Shown here piece by piece: positions 1-8,219 of a stretch of DNA of 64,000 nucleotides. Position numbers and translations under genes: made by a program. Where the stretch lies: contig NZ_FXWG01000002.1 of NCBI RefSeq assembly GCF_900177715.1, forward strand, positions 1 through 64,000. Direction: 5' to 3'. Numbering within the stretch: position 1 is the stretch's first letter; every line of letters begins with the position of its first letter. Below the pieces are notes generated by a model. The model did no database searches and was not told the origin of the DNA. It saw nothing but the letters and a program-made list of their open reading frames with translations. The DNA is from Altererythrobacter xiamenensis (GTDB taxonomy: Bacteria > Pseudomonadota > Alphaproteobacteria > Sphingomonadales > Sphingomonadaceae).

Positions 1-15
1 GACGACCTCAAGTAA
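1..15 (+). CDS. 3' end of an upstream gene (last residues DDLK)
   Basis: The window opens with four sense codons followed by TAA at 13-15, and a strong intrinsic terminator follows at 56-89. This is what the tail of a plus-strand gene beginning outside the window would look like. Nothing can be said about its product. The 40 bp between stop and terminator hold only a small TCGCTG-CAT-CAGCGA hairpin. Confidence 0.35.
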   Translation, partial: DDLK

Positions 16-55
16 ACCCCCGACCCGATACAGCCATCGCTGCATCAGCGAGAAG

Positions 56-89
56 CGCCGCTCCGTCACACAGACGGGGCGGCGTTTTT
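56..89 (+). terminator. Rho-independent terminator
   Basis: An 11-bp GC-rich stem (56-66 with 74-84, one G-T wobble) closes a 7-nt loop and is followed directly by TTTTT at 85-89. It would end transcription of the gene entering from the left and isolates the chemoreceptor gene that follows. Confidence 0.85.
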
Positions 90-174
90 GTTGAGCGACT
101 GCGGCAGATTAATTGTCGCTTACGGAGCATTAACCAAGCGTCGTTTACATTTGCCGCGGATGGAGGCGATAAAA

Positions 175-1509
175 ATGCTCGAGGGGAAAATCGTGGTCCC
201 GACGACCGAGGACGCGAAACGTCTGAAGTGTTTCGGGATCGAGGAAAAATTCGGCAAGGATTTCGAACGGATCAGCGATATCCTGAGACCGCATTCCGTC
301 ACCTTGGCGAAGTCGTTTCTCCTCGACTATTTCAAGCACGCCGAGATTGAACACACCCAGGAGTTTCTCGACTCCCAGATCGAGAAAACTGCGGGTTATA
401 CCCGTGATAAGTACACTCCTCCGATCAATGGCGAATGGATCCGCCGCATCGAGAAGATGGGCGCACTGCAGTACAAGATCGGCGCGCCGCTGTTCATTAA
501 CCTTGCGGCTCTCAACAATTCGCATCGTGTCTCGGCTGAGCTGATTTTCAACGGTGCCCAAAACGAAGAGGAAGGGCGCCGACTTGTCGATCTCTTCCTG
601 CGCATTGCCGGTCTCGAAGCCGAGATCATGGTCTCCACCATCCAGAGGCTCGAGAAGGAGGCATTCGCCGCCGCGATGCGCAAGACCGCTCAGGTCTTCG
701 AGGATACGGTGGGAACCACGATCGAGACCTCGAGCGAACAAAGCGCGGTGACCAAAGAGAAATCGGGCAAGGTCGCCGACGCGGCCGACACCCTCCTCGC
801 GCTGGCGAGCGAAGTGGCAGCCGCGTCGAGCCAGTCGACCTCCGCCATGACCGATGCAGCGCGCATGTCGGGCTCGCTCAACGCGACGATCGAGCAGATC
901 GACAACGAACTGCGTGCCAGCTTCGACAGTTTCGATTCGCTGTCGCAGACTGCCGATGAAGCGGTCGCCAGTGCTTCCCAACTGACCGAACACAGCAAGT
1001 CGATCGAGAACATCGTCAAGCTGATCCGCGATATCGCCGATCAGACCAGCATCCTCGCGCTCAACGCGCTTATCGAAGCTGCCCAGGCTGGCAAGGCCGG
1101 GGCTGGTTTTGCCGTGGTCGCAAACGAGATGAAGGCGCTGGCAAGTCAGACCGAAACCGCAACGCAGGACATCGCCGAACAGCTTGGCGGCATCGGCGAG
1201 ACGACTTCGCAGTCGATCGCCGCGAACCGTTCCATGGCAGAGCAATTCAGCATGCTTCGCGAAAGCGCGAGCAAGTTGCAGCAACGGGTCGGCGAGCAAT
1301 CGAGCAGCGTCACGGCCATTGCCGCCTGTATCGACGAGACGGCGCAGAGCGCCGAAGCGACAGCCGAGGCGGTCGAGGAAATCAGCCGCCGTGCCGGCGA
1401 CGTCGCCCGCGATGTGGGCGAGGTGAGCGAGAGCGTGGTGGCGCTAGACAGCAACCTGCGCGATCTCAAGACGTCCGCCGACGCCTTCGCCGAACAGATG
1501 AACAGCTGA
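175..1509 (+). CDS. Soluble globin-coupled methyl-accepting chemotaxis protein
   Basis: The 444-residue protein has no membrane segment, so it should be a cytoplasmic receptor. Residues about 1-165 match the protoglobin-type sensor domain of globin-coupled (HemAT-like) receptors, including the conserved KIGAPLF helix. Residues about 200-440 are a methyl-accepting coiled coil with the signalling tip around IADQTSILALNALIEAAQAG (about 285-310), which would engage CheA/CheW. In haem-binding members the residue four before the IG pair is the proximal His; here that place is Gln99, so haem binding is doubtful. ATG at 175 is chosen because GGAGG lies 8 nt upstream; an in-frame ATG at 160 and TTG at 88 lack this. 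No che genes are nearby, so its signalling partners lie elsewhere. Confidence 0.85.
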   Translation: MLEGKIVVPTTEDAKRLKCFGIEEKFGKDFERISDILRPHSVTLAKSFLLDYFKHAEIEHTQEFLDSQIEKTAGYTRDKYTPPINGEWIRRIEKMGALQYKIGAPLFINLAALNNSHRVSAELIFNGAQNEEEGRRLVDLFLRIAGLEAEIMVSTIQRLEKEAFAAAMRKTAQVFEDTVGTTIETSSEQSAVTKEKSGKVADAADTLLALASEVAAASSQSTSAMTDAARMSGSLNATIEQIDNELRASFDSFDSLSQTADEAVASASQLTEHSKSIENIVKLIRDIADQTSILALNALIEAAQAGKAGAGFAVVANEMKALASQTETATQDIAEQLGGIGETTSQSIAANRSMAEQFSMLRESASKLQQRVGEQSSSVTAIAACIDETAQSAEATAEAVEEISRRAGDVARDVGEVSESVVALDSNLRDLKTSADAFAEQMNS

Positions 1510-1537
1510 CCTTACGGGCCGAAGCCCGAGGCCTCAC

Positions 1538-3910
1538 TCAGAGCGGATTGCCATCCTGGTCGCGGAAGATTTCGCGCCGACCGACATGGTTGGCCGGGCC
1601 GACGAGCCCTTCGCTCTCCATCCGTTCGATCCACTTGGCGGCGGTGTTGTAGCCAACGCCCATCTGGCGCTGGAGCCATGACCCGCTCGCCTTCTGGTTC
1701 TCGATCACGATCTGGCAGGCCTGGCGATACTTGCGTTCTTCGGGACTGTCCGAAGCGGTCAGTTCGTCCTCGAAATTGAGGCCGCCGCCATCCTCCGGCT
1801 CCTCGGTCACGGCATCGACATAGTCGGGCTTGCCCTGGCCGCGCCAGAAATCCGCAACCTGTTCGACCTCTTCATCCGACACGAACGGCCCGTGGACGCG
1901 CACCAGCGCGCCGGTGTTGGGCTTATAGAGCATGTCGCCCTTGCCCAGCAGCTGCTCTGCACCCTGCTCGCCCAGGATCGTCCGGCTGTCGATGCGGCTC
2001 GTCACCTTGAAGCTGATGCGGGTCGGCAGGTTTGCCTTGATGACGCCGGTGATGACATCGACCGAGGGTCGCTGCGTCGCCATGATGAGGTGGATGCCCG
2101 CGGCGCGTGACTTCTGCGAGAGGCGCTGGATCAGCACCTCGATCTCCTTGCCTACCGTCACCATGAGGTCGGCAAGCTCGTCCACGATCAGCACGATCTG
2201 CGGCAGCGGTTCGTAATCGAGCTGCTCTTCCTCGTAGAGCTCCTCGCCCGTCTCGGGGTCGAAACCGGTCTGCACGCGGCGTCCCAGCGGCTTGCCCTTG
2301 GCGGCGGCGGCGGTCACCTTCTCGTTGAAGCTCGCGATATTGCGCGAGTTGACGCTGCTCATCATGCGATAGCGGCGCTCCATCTCCTCGACCGCCCATT
2401 TGAGCGCGCGCACCGACTTGTGCGGCTCGGTCACCACCGGCGAGAGAAGGTGCGGAATGTCGTCATAGCTCTTCAATTCGAGCACCTTGGGATCGATCAG
2501 GATCAACCGGCATTCGGCGGGCGTGAAACGGTAGAGCAGCGACAGCAGGATCGCGTTGAGACCGACCGACTTACCCGAGCCGGTGGTACCTGCCACCAGC
2601 AGGTGAGGCATGGCCGCAAGATCGGCGACGATCGGCTCGCCCGCGATATCCTTGCCGAGGATGATCGGCAGCGCGCCCTTGTTCTCGGCAAAGGCAGCGC
2701 AAGCGGCCAGTTCCTTGAAGCTGACCATCGCGCGGTCGGCGTTGGGCAGTTCGATCCCCATGACGGTCTTGCCCGGAATGGGCGAAACGCGCGCCGAGAT
2801 CGCGCTCATGTTGCGGGCGATGTCTTCGGCAAGGCCGATGACGCGGCTCGCCTTGATCCCGGGCGCAGGCTCAAGCTCGTACATGGTCACGACGGGCCCT
2901 GTACGCACGGCGGTGATCTCGCCCTTTACGTTGAAATCGTCGAGCACGTTTTCGAGCAGGCGCGCATTGCGTTCGAGCGCCAGCTTGTCGAGCTTGGGCG
3001 CGGCGGCGGCGGGCGGATCGGCCAGCAGGTCGAGGCTCGGCAGGTCGAAATTGGCGAACATGTCGCGCTGCTTGGCCTTGGCCAGCGCAGCCTTCTTGGG
3101 CGGAGCCGACGGATCGCTGATCTCGGGCGCACGGCGCGGGGCCGGTTCGGGACGCGGTTCGGCATCCGCCTTGCTGCGCCTGGCCACACGTGCCTTGCGC
3201 GGTGCGGCCGGTTCATCCTCGTCGCTCTCGACATAACGATCGCGGCCGCGCCATGCGGCGATGCGCTCGCTCGCAAACTCCGGAAGGGTGAGGAGACTGC
3301 GCCAGTCGATGGCGAAGACCCGCGTGACGAGCGCGACGCCGCCTGCAAGCGCGGCGAGTGCGCCGCCGAGAATGATCCAGCCGTCTGCGCCTTCACCGAA
3401 ACGCGCTGCAATAGCCTCGATCGCCGCAGCGCCGAGCAGGCCGGATATGCCGCCCGCCTGTGCGGGGAGAGATCCGCCCGGGCCATCGAATGCGAGCGCG
3501 AGCACGGTCGAGATCAGTGTCATCGCCAGCACCAGCATGCCGAGCGGCAGCCACCAGCGCGTGCCCTCCTCCTCGTCCTCATGCTCGATCTCGCGCCACA
3601 GCCCGCGCGCGGTGATGTAGAGCAGCGGCAGGAACAGTACCGAGGTAATGCCGAAGGCGCCGAGCACCTTGTCGGCGGCCCATGCCCCGCTCGCACCCAT
3701 CCAGTTGCGGATGTCATTGCCGGAAGCGGCGGTCGAGCCCGAAGGATCGGTCTGCGTGTAGCTGGCGAGCGCCAGCGCGAGGAAAATCATCGCGGCGAAG
3801 AGCGCGACTGCCCCCGTCATCTGCGCGGCACGGCGCATCGAACGGCGGAAAGCCGCGCGCCAGTCAGTATTGCCGCGGGTTTTGCGGGTGCTCATTGCTC
3901 GTGTCGCCAT
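1538..3910 (-). CDS. ftsK: DNA translocase FtsK
   Basis: This 790-residue septal DNA pump coordinates chromosome segregation and dimer resolution with division. The N-terminal ~200 residues hold about four hydrophobic membrane helices. A Pro/Ala/charged linker follows, then the hexameric motor with Walker A GTTGSGKS near residue 440 and Walker B VLIVDELADLM near 570. The C-terminal winged-helix gamma domain (RQMGVGYNTAAKWIERM) reads KOPS sites and contacts XerD. ATG at 3910 has AGGAGG seven nt upstream. The linker is short, as is usual in alphaproteobacteria. The gene converges on the chemoreceptor gene with only 28 bp between them. Confidence 0.96.
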   Translation of the reverse strand: MATRAMSTRKTRGNTDWRAAFRRSMRRAAQMTGAVALFAAMIFLALALASYTQTDPSGSTAASGNDIRNWMGASGAWAADKVLGAFGITSVLFLPLLYITARGLWREIEHEDEEEGTRWWLPLGMLVLAMTLISTVLALAFDGPGGSLPAQAGGISGLLGAAAIEAIAARFGEGADGWIILGGALAALAGGVALVTRVFAIDWRSLLTLPEFASERIAAWRGRDRYVESDEDEPAAPRKARVARRSKADAEPRPEPAPRRAPEISDPSAPPKKAALAKAKQRDMFANFDLPSLDLLADPPAAAAPKLDKLALERNARLLENVLDDFNVKGEITAVRTGPVVTMYELEPAPGIKASRVIGLAEDIARNMSAISARVSPIPGKTVMGIELPNADRAMVSFKELAACAAFAENKGALPIILGKDIAGEPIVADLAAMPHLLVAGTTGSGKSVGLNAILLSLLYRFTPAECRLILIDPKVLELKSYDDIPHLLSPVVTEPHKSVRALKWAVEEMERRYRMMSSVNSRNIASFNEKVTAAAAKGKPLGRRVQTGFDPETGEELYEEEQLDYEPLPQIVLIVDELADLMVTVGKEIEVLIQRLSQKSRAAGIHLIMATQRPSVDVITGVIKANLPTRISFKVTSRIDSRTILGEQGAEQLLGKGDMLYKPNTGALVRVHGPFVSDEEVEQVADFWRGQGKPDYVDAVTEEPEDGGGLNFEDELTASDSPEERKYRQACQIVIENQKASGSWLQRQMGVGYNTAAKWIERMESEGLVGPANHVGRREIFRDQDGNPL

Positions 3911-4075
3911 GCGGCGTCCTCCTGTCGGAACACACCATGAATCCTCGCGGACTCGGGGTCAAGAAGAGAGAGGTGAGTGGAGAAGCGCTGGATCGGCTGC
4001 GCAGCAGCCGCAAGGCCGGAAGCGAAGTCGAAGACGCAGCTGTCCATAGGACACCTGAAAGGCCGTTCGCAGCGA

Positions 4076-4093
4076 CGCGACCTTCAGGTCGCG
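4076..4093. repeat. Short perfect palindrome in the ftsK upstream region
   Basis: CGCGACCT and AGGTCGCG are separated by 2 nt, giving a perfect 8-bp inverted repeat in the 235-bp non-coding stretch between ftsK and the TenI-like gene. A related but imperfect string (GCAGCGACC then GGTCG and GTGAGC) lies at about 52412-52436 in another intergenic gap, so it may belong to a small dispersed repeat family. There is no T-tract, so it is not a typical terminator. Otherwise I see no feature in 3911-4145. Confidence 0.45.
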
Positions 4094-4145
4094 TGAGCGA
4101 GGAGATCGCGCGCCCGGATGGGCGTCGCGGAACAACAAATCTCAC

Positions 4146-4685
4146 TTACTTGCTAAGACCATCGATTGCGGCCCAGCGCGGCCAGTCGAGACGGTGAGCG
4201 GTTGCTTGAGTCATCCCTCCCAATGCAATCACCGGCGCAAGCGAACGTTGCGCCAGCAAGCGAAACCGCGCGGGTCCGAGGCTCGGCGCACCGGGATGGG
4301 AGCGGGTGGGAAAGGCGGGCGAGAGCATTACCGCATCGGCTCCGAAGCGATTGGCCTCGCCGATTTCGCCCAAGTCATGCGCGGTCGCGAGCTGCACGAG
4401 GTCGCGGCGGCGCGGATAAAGCGCACGCGGCGCGCCATAGATGCCGTCAGCGCCCCATTCGCGCGCGGTCAGTGCGCTGTCGGCGAGAATGACCATGTGG
4501 CCGTGCGATTTCGCCAGATGGCGCAGCGCGCGAAACCGCGCCCAGCGTGCCGGATCGCCGAGGTGATAGTGGCGGTAGACGAAGCCCGATCCGCGCGGCA
4601 GGCGAACCAGCGCGTCATCGAGCACGGCGTCATTGCGCTCGTCCGACAGGAGCCAGAGAGCAGGCAGGGTCTGTATCTTCGCCAC
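4146..4685 (-). CDS. Thiamine phosphate synthase / TenI-like protein
   Basis: A TIM-barrel protein of about 179 residues resembling ThiE/TenI. It keeps the family end motifs GADAVMLSPAFPTRSHPG and PVIALGGM, where ThiE binds the pyrophosphate and phosphate of its substrates. The earlier catalytic stretch (usual form DGVHLGQ) is reduced to DGIYGAPRAL, so thiazole condensation activity is uncertain; a TenI-like or degenerate role is possible. The start is uncertain. GTG at 4685 avoids overlap with the divergent yggS gene (ATG 4708), whereas in-frame ATGs at 4751 and 4814 would run into it. No strong ribosome-binding site is visible. No other thiamine genes lie in the window. Confidence 0.65.
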   Translation of the reverse strand: MAKIQTLPALWLLSDERNDAVLDDALVRLPRGSGFVYRHYHLGDPARWARFRALRHLAKSHGHMVILADSALTAREWGADGIYGAPRALYPRRRDLVQLATAHDLGEIGEANRFGADAVMLSPAFPTRSHPGAPSLGPARFRLLAQRSLAPVIALGGMTQATAHRLDWPRWAAIDGLSK

Positions 4686-4707
4686 GAGAACGCTATAGCG
4701 CGGCGCG

Positions 4708-5370
4708 ATGGACAATCCAGCAACCCCTCTCGACGAAGTCCGCGCGAACATCGCCAAGGCGTGCAAGGCCTCGCGCCGCGAGCCTGCGGACATCACGCTC
4801 ATCGCGGTCAGCAAGACTCATCCCGTCGAAACGATCGAGCCGCTGCTCGAGCAGGGCCAGCGCGTCTTCGGCGAGAACCGCGTTCAGGAAGCGCAGGGCA
4901 AGTGGCCCGAATTGCGCGAGCGCTATCCCGATGTCGAACTGCATCTGATCGGCCAGCTGCAATCGAACAAGGCCGAGGACGCAGTCGAGCTTTTCGACTG
5001 TATTCACGGGCTCGACCGCAAGAGCCTAGTCAAGGCGCTGGGCAAGGCAATGGAGAAATCGGGCAAGCGCGTGCCGTGCTTCGTTCAGGTCAACATCGGC
5101 AGCGAGGAGCAGAAGGGCGGCTGCGACATCGCGGACCTGCCCGGTTTGCTGGAGCAGGCACGGGCGGCAGATATCCCTGTCATCGGCCTGATGTGCATTC
5201 CGCCCGCCGATATCGAACCTGCGCCCTTCTTCGCGCTGCTGGCCAAGCTGGCCGATGAAAACGGTCTCGACCAATTGAGCATGGGCATGAGCGGCGATTA
5301 TGAAACGGCGGTGATGCTGGGTGCGACGCATGTGCGCGTCGGCACCGCGCTGTTCGGCAAACGCGGGTGA
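4708..5370 (+). CDS. yggS: YggS-family pyridoxal phosphate homeostasis protein
   Basis: The 220-residue protein folds as an alanine-racemase-type barrel that carries pyridoxal 5'-phosphate and helps keep amino-acid and vitamin B6 pools balanced. The PLP-binding lysine is Lys36 in LIAVSKTHP. Other family signatures are GENRVQEAQGK, LHLIGQLQSNKAE and LSMGMSGDYETAVMLGATHV, the last forming the phosphate-binding region. Length and motifs are complete. Its 5' end faces the TenI-like gene with about 22 bp between the chosen starts, so the promoters must overlap those ends. The following gene overlaps it by GTGA, implying translational coupling. Confidence 0.93.
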   Translation: MDNPATPLDEVRANIAKACKASRREPADITLIAVSKTHPVETIEPLLEQGQRVFGENRVQEAQGKWPELRERYPDVELHLIGQLQSNKAEDAVELFDCIHGLDRKSLVKALGKAMEKSGKRVPCFVQVNIGSEEQKGGCDIADLPGLLEQARAADIPVIGLMCIPPADIEPAPFFALLAKLADENGLDQLSMGMSGDYETAVMLGATHVRVGTALFGKRG

Positions 5371-5834
5371 GCGATACGCTCGCCAATCTCGAAGCCTTCT
5401 CCCACCGCTGGCGCGCACCGCTCGAATCCGGCGCTCAGCTGGTTTTCGAAACACGCGAACTGGATGACATTTCCGGCACCCCCTCGGCCATCGCCGACAG
5501 CTTCGTAGGATCGCTGGGCTACACACCGATCGGCGCGAACTGGGAAATGCTCGATCCCGGCAGCGACGCGGATGCGCCGCGCTCTGCCATCGCGGCAATG
5601 GCCGACGCGCTCACGATGGACATGGCCCTCCCCCAGCAGCAATGGCTGGGCGAAGAACGAGCCAGGCGGTGCGCGCAGGACTTCCTCGAATGCTTCGATC
5701 TGTTCCAGCGCACGATCCTGACCAACCGCATGTATTTCGGCTGGAATCCGATCAGCGAGGCGAAAATCGAATGGGCCTTCGTCGGCTATGATCAGAGCGC
5801 CATAGCGCTGCTGCTGCTCACCCGCGAAGGCTGA
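5367..5834 (+). CDS. Conserved-looking hypothetical protein coupled to yggS
   Basis: I do not recognise this 155-residue soluble protein. It begins with GTG overlapping the yggS stop as GTGA, a classic coupling arrangement, so it is very probably translated. It has no signal peptide or membrane helix. Visible features are an acidic, aromatic-rich centre (DSFVGSLGYTPIGANWEML) and a C-terminal block of Trp/Tyr/Phe residues (MYFGWNPISEAKIEWAFVGY). There are two cysteines, at CAQDFLECF. It ends 3 bp before the stop of the convergent alkaline phosphatase gene. A supporting role for YggS is suggested only by context. Confidence 0.75.
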   Translation: MSDTLANLEAFSHRWRAPLESGAQLVFETRELDDISGTPSAIADSFVGSLGYTPIGANWEMLDPGSDADAPRSAIAAMADALTMDMALPQQQWLGEERARRCAQDFLECFDLFQRTILTNRMYFGWNPISEAKIEWAFVGYDQSAIALLLLTREG

Positions 5835-5837
5835 GCG

Positions 5838-7259
5838 TTACCAGCCGAATGCCTTGCGGATGATGTCGTAAACGACGTTCTGTTCGATCACCCCGCGCAC
5901 GTTCTCGGACCCCGGCCCGTGACCGTAAAGCGCGACATCCTCGCCCGCATGGGTTTCGCTGCGCAAGGGGATCGCCGCCTGCTGCGTCGCCCCGATGCCG
6001 GTTTCCGGAACAGGGCGTTCCTCCATGCCGGCAATCGCGCCCGGCCCGTTCATGTAGCCGAGCGTCGTATAAGGCTTGCCGTCCTCCGCCGTGGTCACTT
6101 CGGCCAGTACTTCGCTGCCATCCTCCGGCGGCCTGACAAGGCCGAGAATGTCGTTACCGCGCCTCGGATAGCCGGCCATGGTGAAGACATGGCTATGGTC
6201 GGCAGTGACAAGGATCAGCGTTTCCGCCGGATCGGTATTGTCGATCGCATACTGGATCGCATTGGCGAACTCGTTGCCTTCTTCCAGCGCAACCCCGGCC
6301 TGGCCCATGTGGTGGGCGTGATCGATCCGCCCCGATTCAACCATCAGGTAATAGCCGTCCTCGTCCTGACGCAGCCGTTTGATCGCCTCTGCAGTCATCT
6401 CGGTCAGCGTGGGTTCGCTCGCATCGCGCGAAGGGTCGGCCATGTAGGCCATGTGGCTCGAATTGAAGAGGCCGAGGACCGGGCGATCGATTGGCGCCGC
6501 AGCGAGCGCGCTGCGATTCTCGACGTAGCTGCCGCCGGTACGCTCGGCCCAGCTGACGGCGAGGTCGGCCTGCTCCTCGCGGCGATCACCGCCCCGCGCG
6601 CTATCCACGAAGGAACGCTTGCCGCCGCCCAGCGCGACGTCGAAATCGAATTCGACCAGCTGCGTCGCGATATCCTTGCAGCTCGCATCCGCCTGCCCCT
6701 CGGTGCCGATATAGGCTTCCCAGTCGCGGCTCGCGCTGCGTGCATAAACGCTTGCCGGAGTGGCATGCGTGATCCGCGCGGTGCTGACGATGCCGAGCGC
6801 CAGTCCGCGTTCCTTCACCTCTTCACCGATTAACGGCAAGGGATTGGCAAGACCCGAAACGCAATTGCCGTACTCGGTTTCCGGCCCGACGCCGAGCATG
6901 CCGATCTTGGTCTTCTGTCCGGAGTGGATTGCGGTTGCCGTGCCTGCGCTATCCGGCACCTGCGCATTGGTATTATAGGTCTTGACCAGCGCAACATTAT
7001 CGAAGTTTTCGAAGGGCAGGACATATTCCTCGCCCGACTGGCCGCGCTTCTGCCCGGCATAGATCCGCATCGCGGTGATGGTGGAAACGCCCATTCCGTC
7101 ACCGATGAAGACGATTACGTTCTTCGCGCGCGGCGCTTCCTCTGCGGCGGGAGCAGGTGGCGCGCTCGCCACGCTCCGTGCACCGCCATCCGTGGTGCAT
7201 GCTCCGAGCGGGAGCGCAAGCGCGGTTATGAGGGCGAGCATGCGGGTGCGACTGGTCAT
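5838..7259 (-). CDS. Alkaline phosphatase (PhoA superfamily), lipoprotein
   Basis: The 473-residue enzyme should hydrolyse phosphate monoesters outside the cytoplasm. The start at 7259 is preceded by AAGGAGAG and gives a lipoprotein signal with lipobox LGAC (Cys21). The catalytic core is typical: FIGDGMG (metal Asp54), PDSAGTATA (nucleophile Ser104), SGRIDHAHHMG and LVTADHSHVF with zinc-binding Asp/His residues. The extra in-frame ATG at 7298 would put 13 residues before the signal and is unlikely. It lies divergent from xth. I saw no convincing PhoB box in the 118 bp between them, so phosphate control is not shown by the sequence. Confidence 0.92.
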   Translation of the reverse strand: MTSRTRMLALITALALPLGACTTDGGARSVASAPPAPAAEEAPRAKNVIVFIGDGMGVSTITAMRIYAGQKRGQSGEEYVLPFENFDNVALVKTYNTNAQVPDSAGTATAIHSGQKTKIGMLGVGPETEYGNCVSGLANPLPLIGEEVKERGLALGIVSTARITHATPASVYARSASRDWEAYIGTEGQADASCKDIATQLVEFDFDVALGGGKRSFVDSARGGDRREEQADLAVSWAERTGGSYVENRSALAAAPIDRPVLGLFNSSHMAYMADPSRDASEPTLTEMTAEAIKRLRQDEDGYYLMVESGRIDHAHHMGQAGVALEEGNEFANAIQYAIDNTDPAETLILVTADHSHVFTMAGYPRRGNDILGLVRPPEDGSEVLAEVTTAEDGKPYTTLGYMNGPGAIAGMEERPVPETGIGATQQAAIPLRSETHAGEDVALYGHGPGSENVRGVIEQNVVYDIIRKAFGW

Positions 7260-7377
7260 CTGGGTTCTCTCCTTCGGGCCCGTCGCTAGCTGGTGCACGC
7301 GCCGCGGGAAAGGAAAACCTTGAAGGCCGCAGTCACAGACCTAGACCCCGCTGGCGAGGCTCCCTAAGTGCTTGCGC

Positions 7378-8175
7378 ATGGTTTCAATCGCTACTTGGAA
7401 TATCAATTCGGTCCGCCTCCGCCTGCCGATCGTCGAGCGTATCCTGCAGGAAGAGGCGCCCGACGTGCTGTGCCTGCAGGAAATCAAGTGCCAGGAACAC
7501 CAGTTCCCGGCCGAGGCGCTGGCCGATCTCGGCTACACATATCAGGCCGTGCACGGGCAGAAGGGATATCACGGCGTTGCGACGGTGAGCCGCATCCCGA
7601 TGAAGGAGTTCTCGCGCCACGACTGGCAGGACAATGGCGAGGCACGCCATGTCGGCGTCGAGCTGACCGATCCCGCGCATCAGGGCATGGTGATCGAGAA
7701 TGTCTATGTGCCAGCTGGCGGTGACGAACCCGACCGCGAAAAGAACGTGAAGTTCGGGCAGAAGCTCGATTTTCTCGAACGCATGACGCGCTGGGCGGAA
7801 AAGGTCGACCGTCCGACGCTGATCGTGGGCGATTTCAACATCGCCCCACTCGAAAGCGATGTGTGGAATCACAAGCAATTGCTCAAGGTCGTCAGCCATA
7901 CGCCGGTGGAGGTCGACACGCTCCAGCGTTTCAAGGATGCGCATGGCTGGACCGATATCGGGCGCGAGCACATCCGCGATCCCGAGCGCTATTACAGCTG
8001 GTGGAGCTACCGCGCGAAGGATTGGAAGGCGAATGATCGCGGGCGGCGGCTCGACCATATGTGGGCCAGCCCCGATCTCGCGAAACAGGCCGGAAAGCAC
8101 TGGCTGCGCGAAGATGCCCGCGACTGGGAAAAGCCCTCCGACCATATTCCGCTGTTTACGGAGTTCAGCCTCTGA
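7378..8175 (+). CDS. xth: Exodeoxyribonuclease III
   Basis: The 265-residue member of the Xth/APE1 endonuclease-exonuclease-phosphatase family cleaves DNA 5' of abasic sites and trims 3' ends in base-excision repair. Catalytic motifs are all present: WNINSVR (Asn8), CLQEIK (metal Glu35), QKGYHGVA, VGDFNIAP and the closing SDHIPL. ATG at 7378 gives the standard N-terminus; an in-frame TTG two codons upstream is less likely. It is followed closely by ribA and may be cotranscribed with it and the GNAT gene. Confidence 0.95.
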   Translation: MVSIATWNINSVRLRLPIVERILQEEAPDVLCLQEIKCQEHQFPAEALADLGYTYQAVHGQKGYHGVATVSRIPMKEFSRHDWQDNGEARHVGVELTDPAHQGMVIENVYVPAGGDEPDREKNVKFGQKLDFLERMTRWAEKVDRPTLIVGDFNIAPLESDVWNHKQLLKVVSHTPVEVDTLQRFKDAHGWTDIGREHIRDPERYYSWWSYRAKDWKANDRGRRLDHMWASPDLAKQAGKHWLREDARDWEKPSDHIPLFTEFSL

Positions 8176-8219
8176 GCGAGCCCCGCCCTCCTAGCCCGGC
8201 GCCCTCTTCATCGAGGCGT

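Noticed and set aside
1510..1537. Terminator between the chemoreceptor gene and ftsK
   Set aside because: Only a 4-bp GGGC/GCCC hairpin without a T-run is present.
3864..4145. A 93-codon minus-strand frame over the ftsK start region
   Set aside because: It overlaps the ftsK N-terminus in another frame and is translated from the palindrome-bearing spacer. There is no start signal and no family resemblance.
7260..7377. A Pho box between the alkaline phosphatase and xth
   Set aside because: Only a single weak GTCACAG-like half site is visible, without the second repeat at the right spacing.
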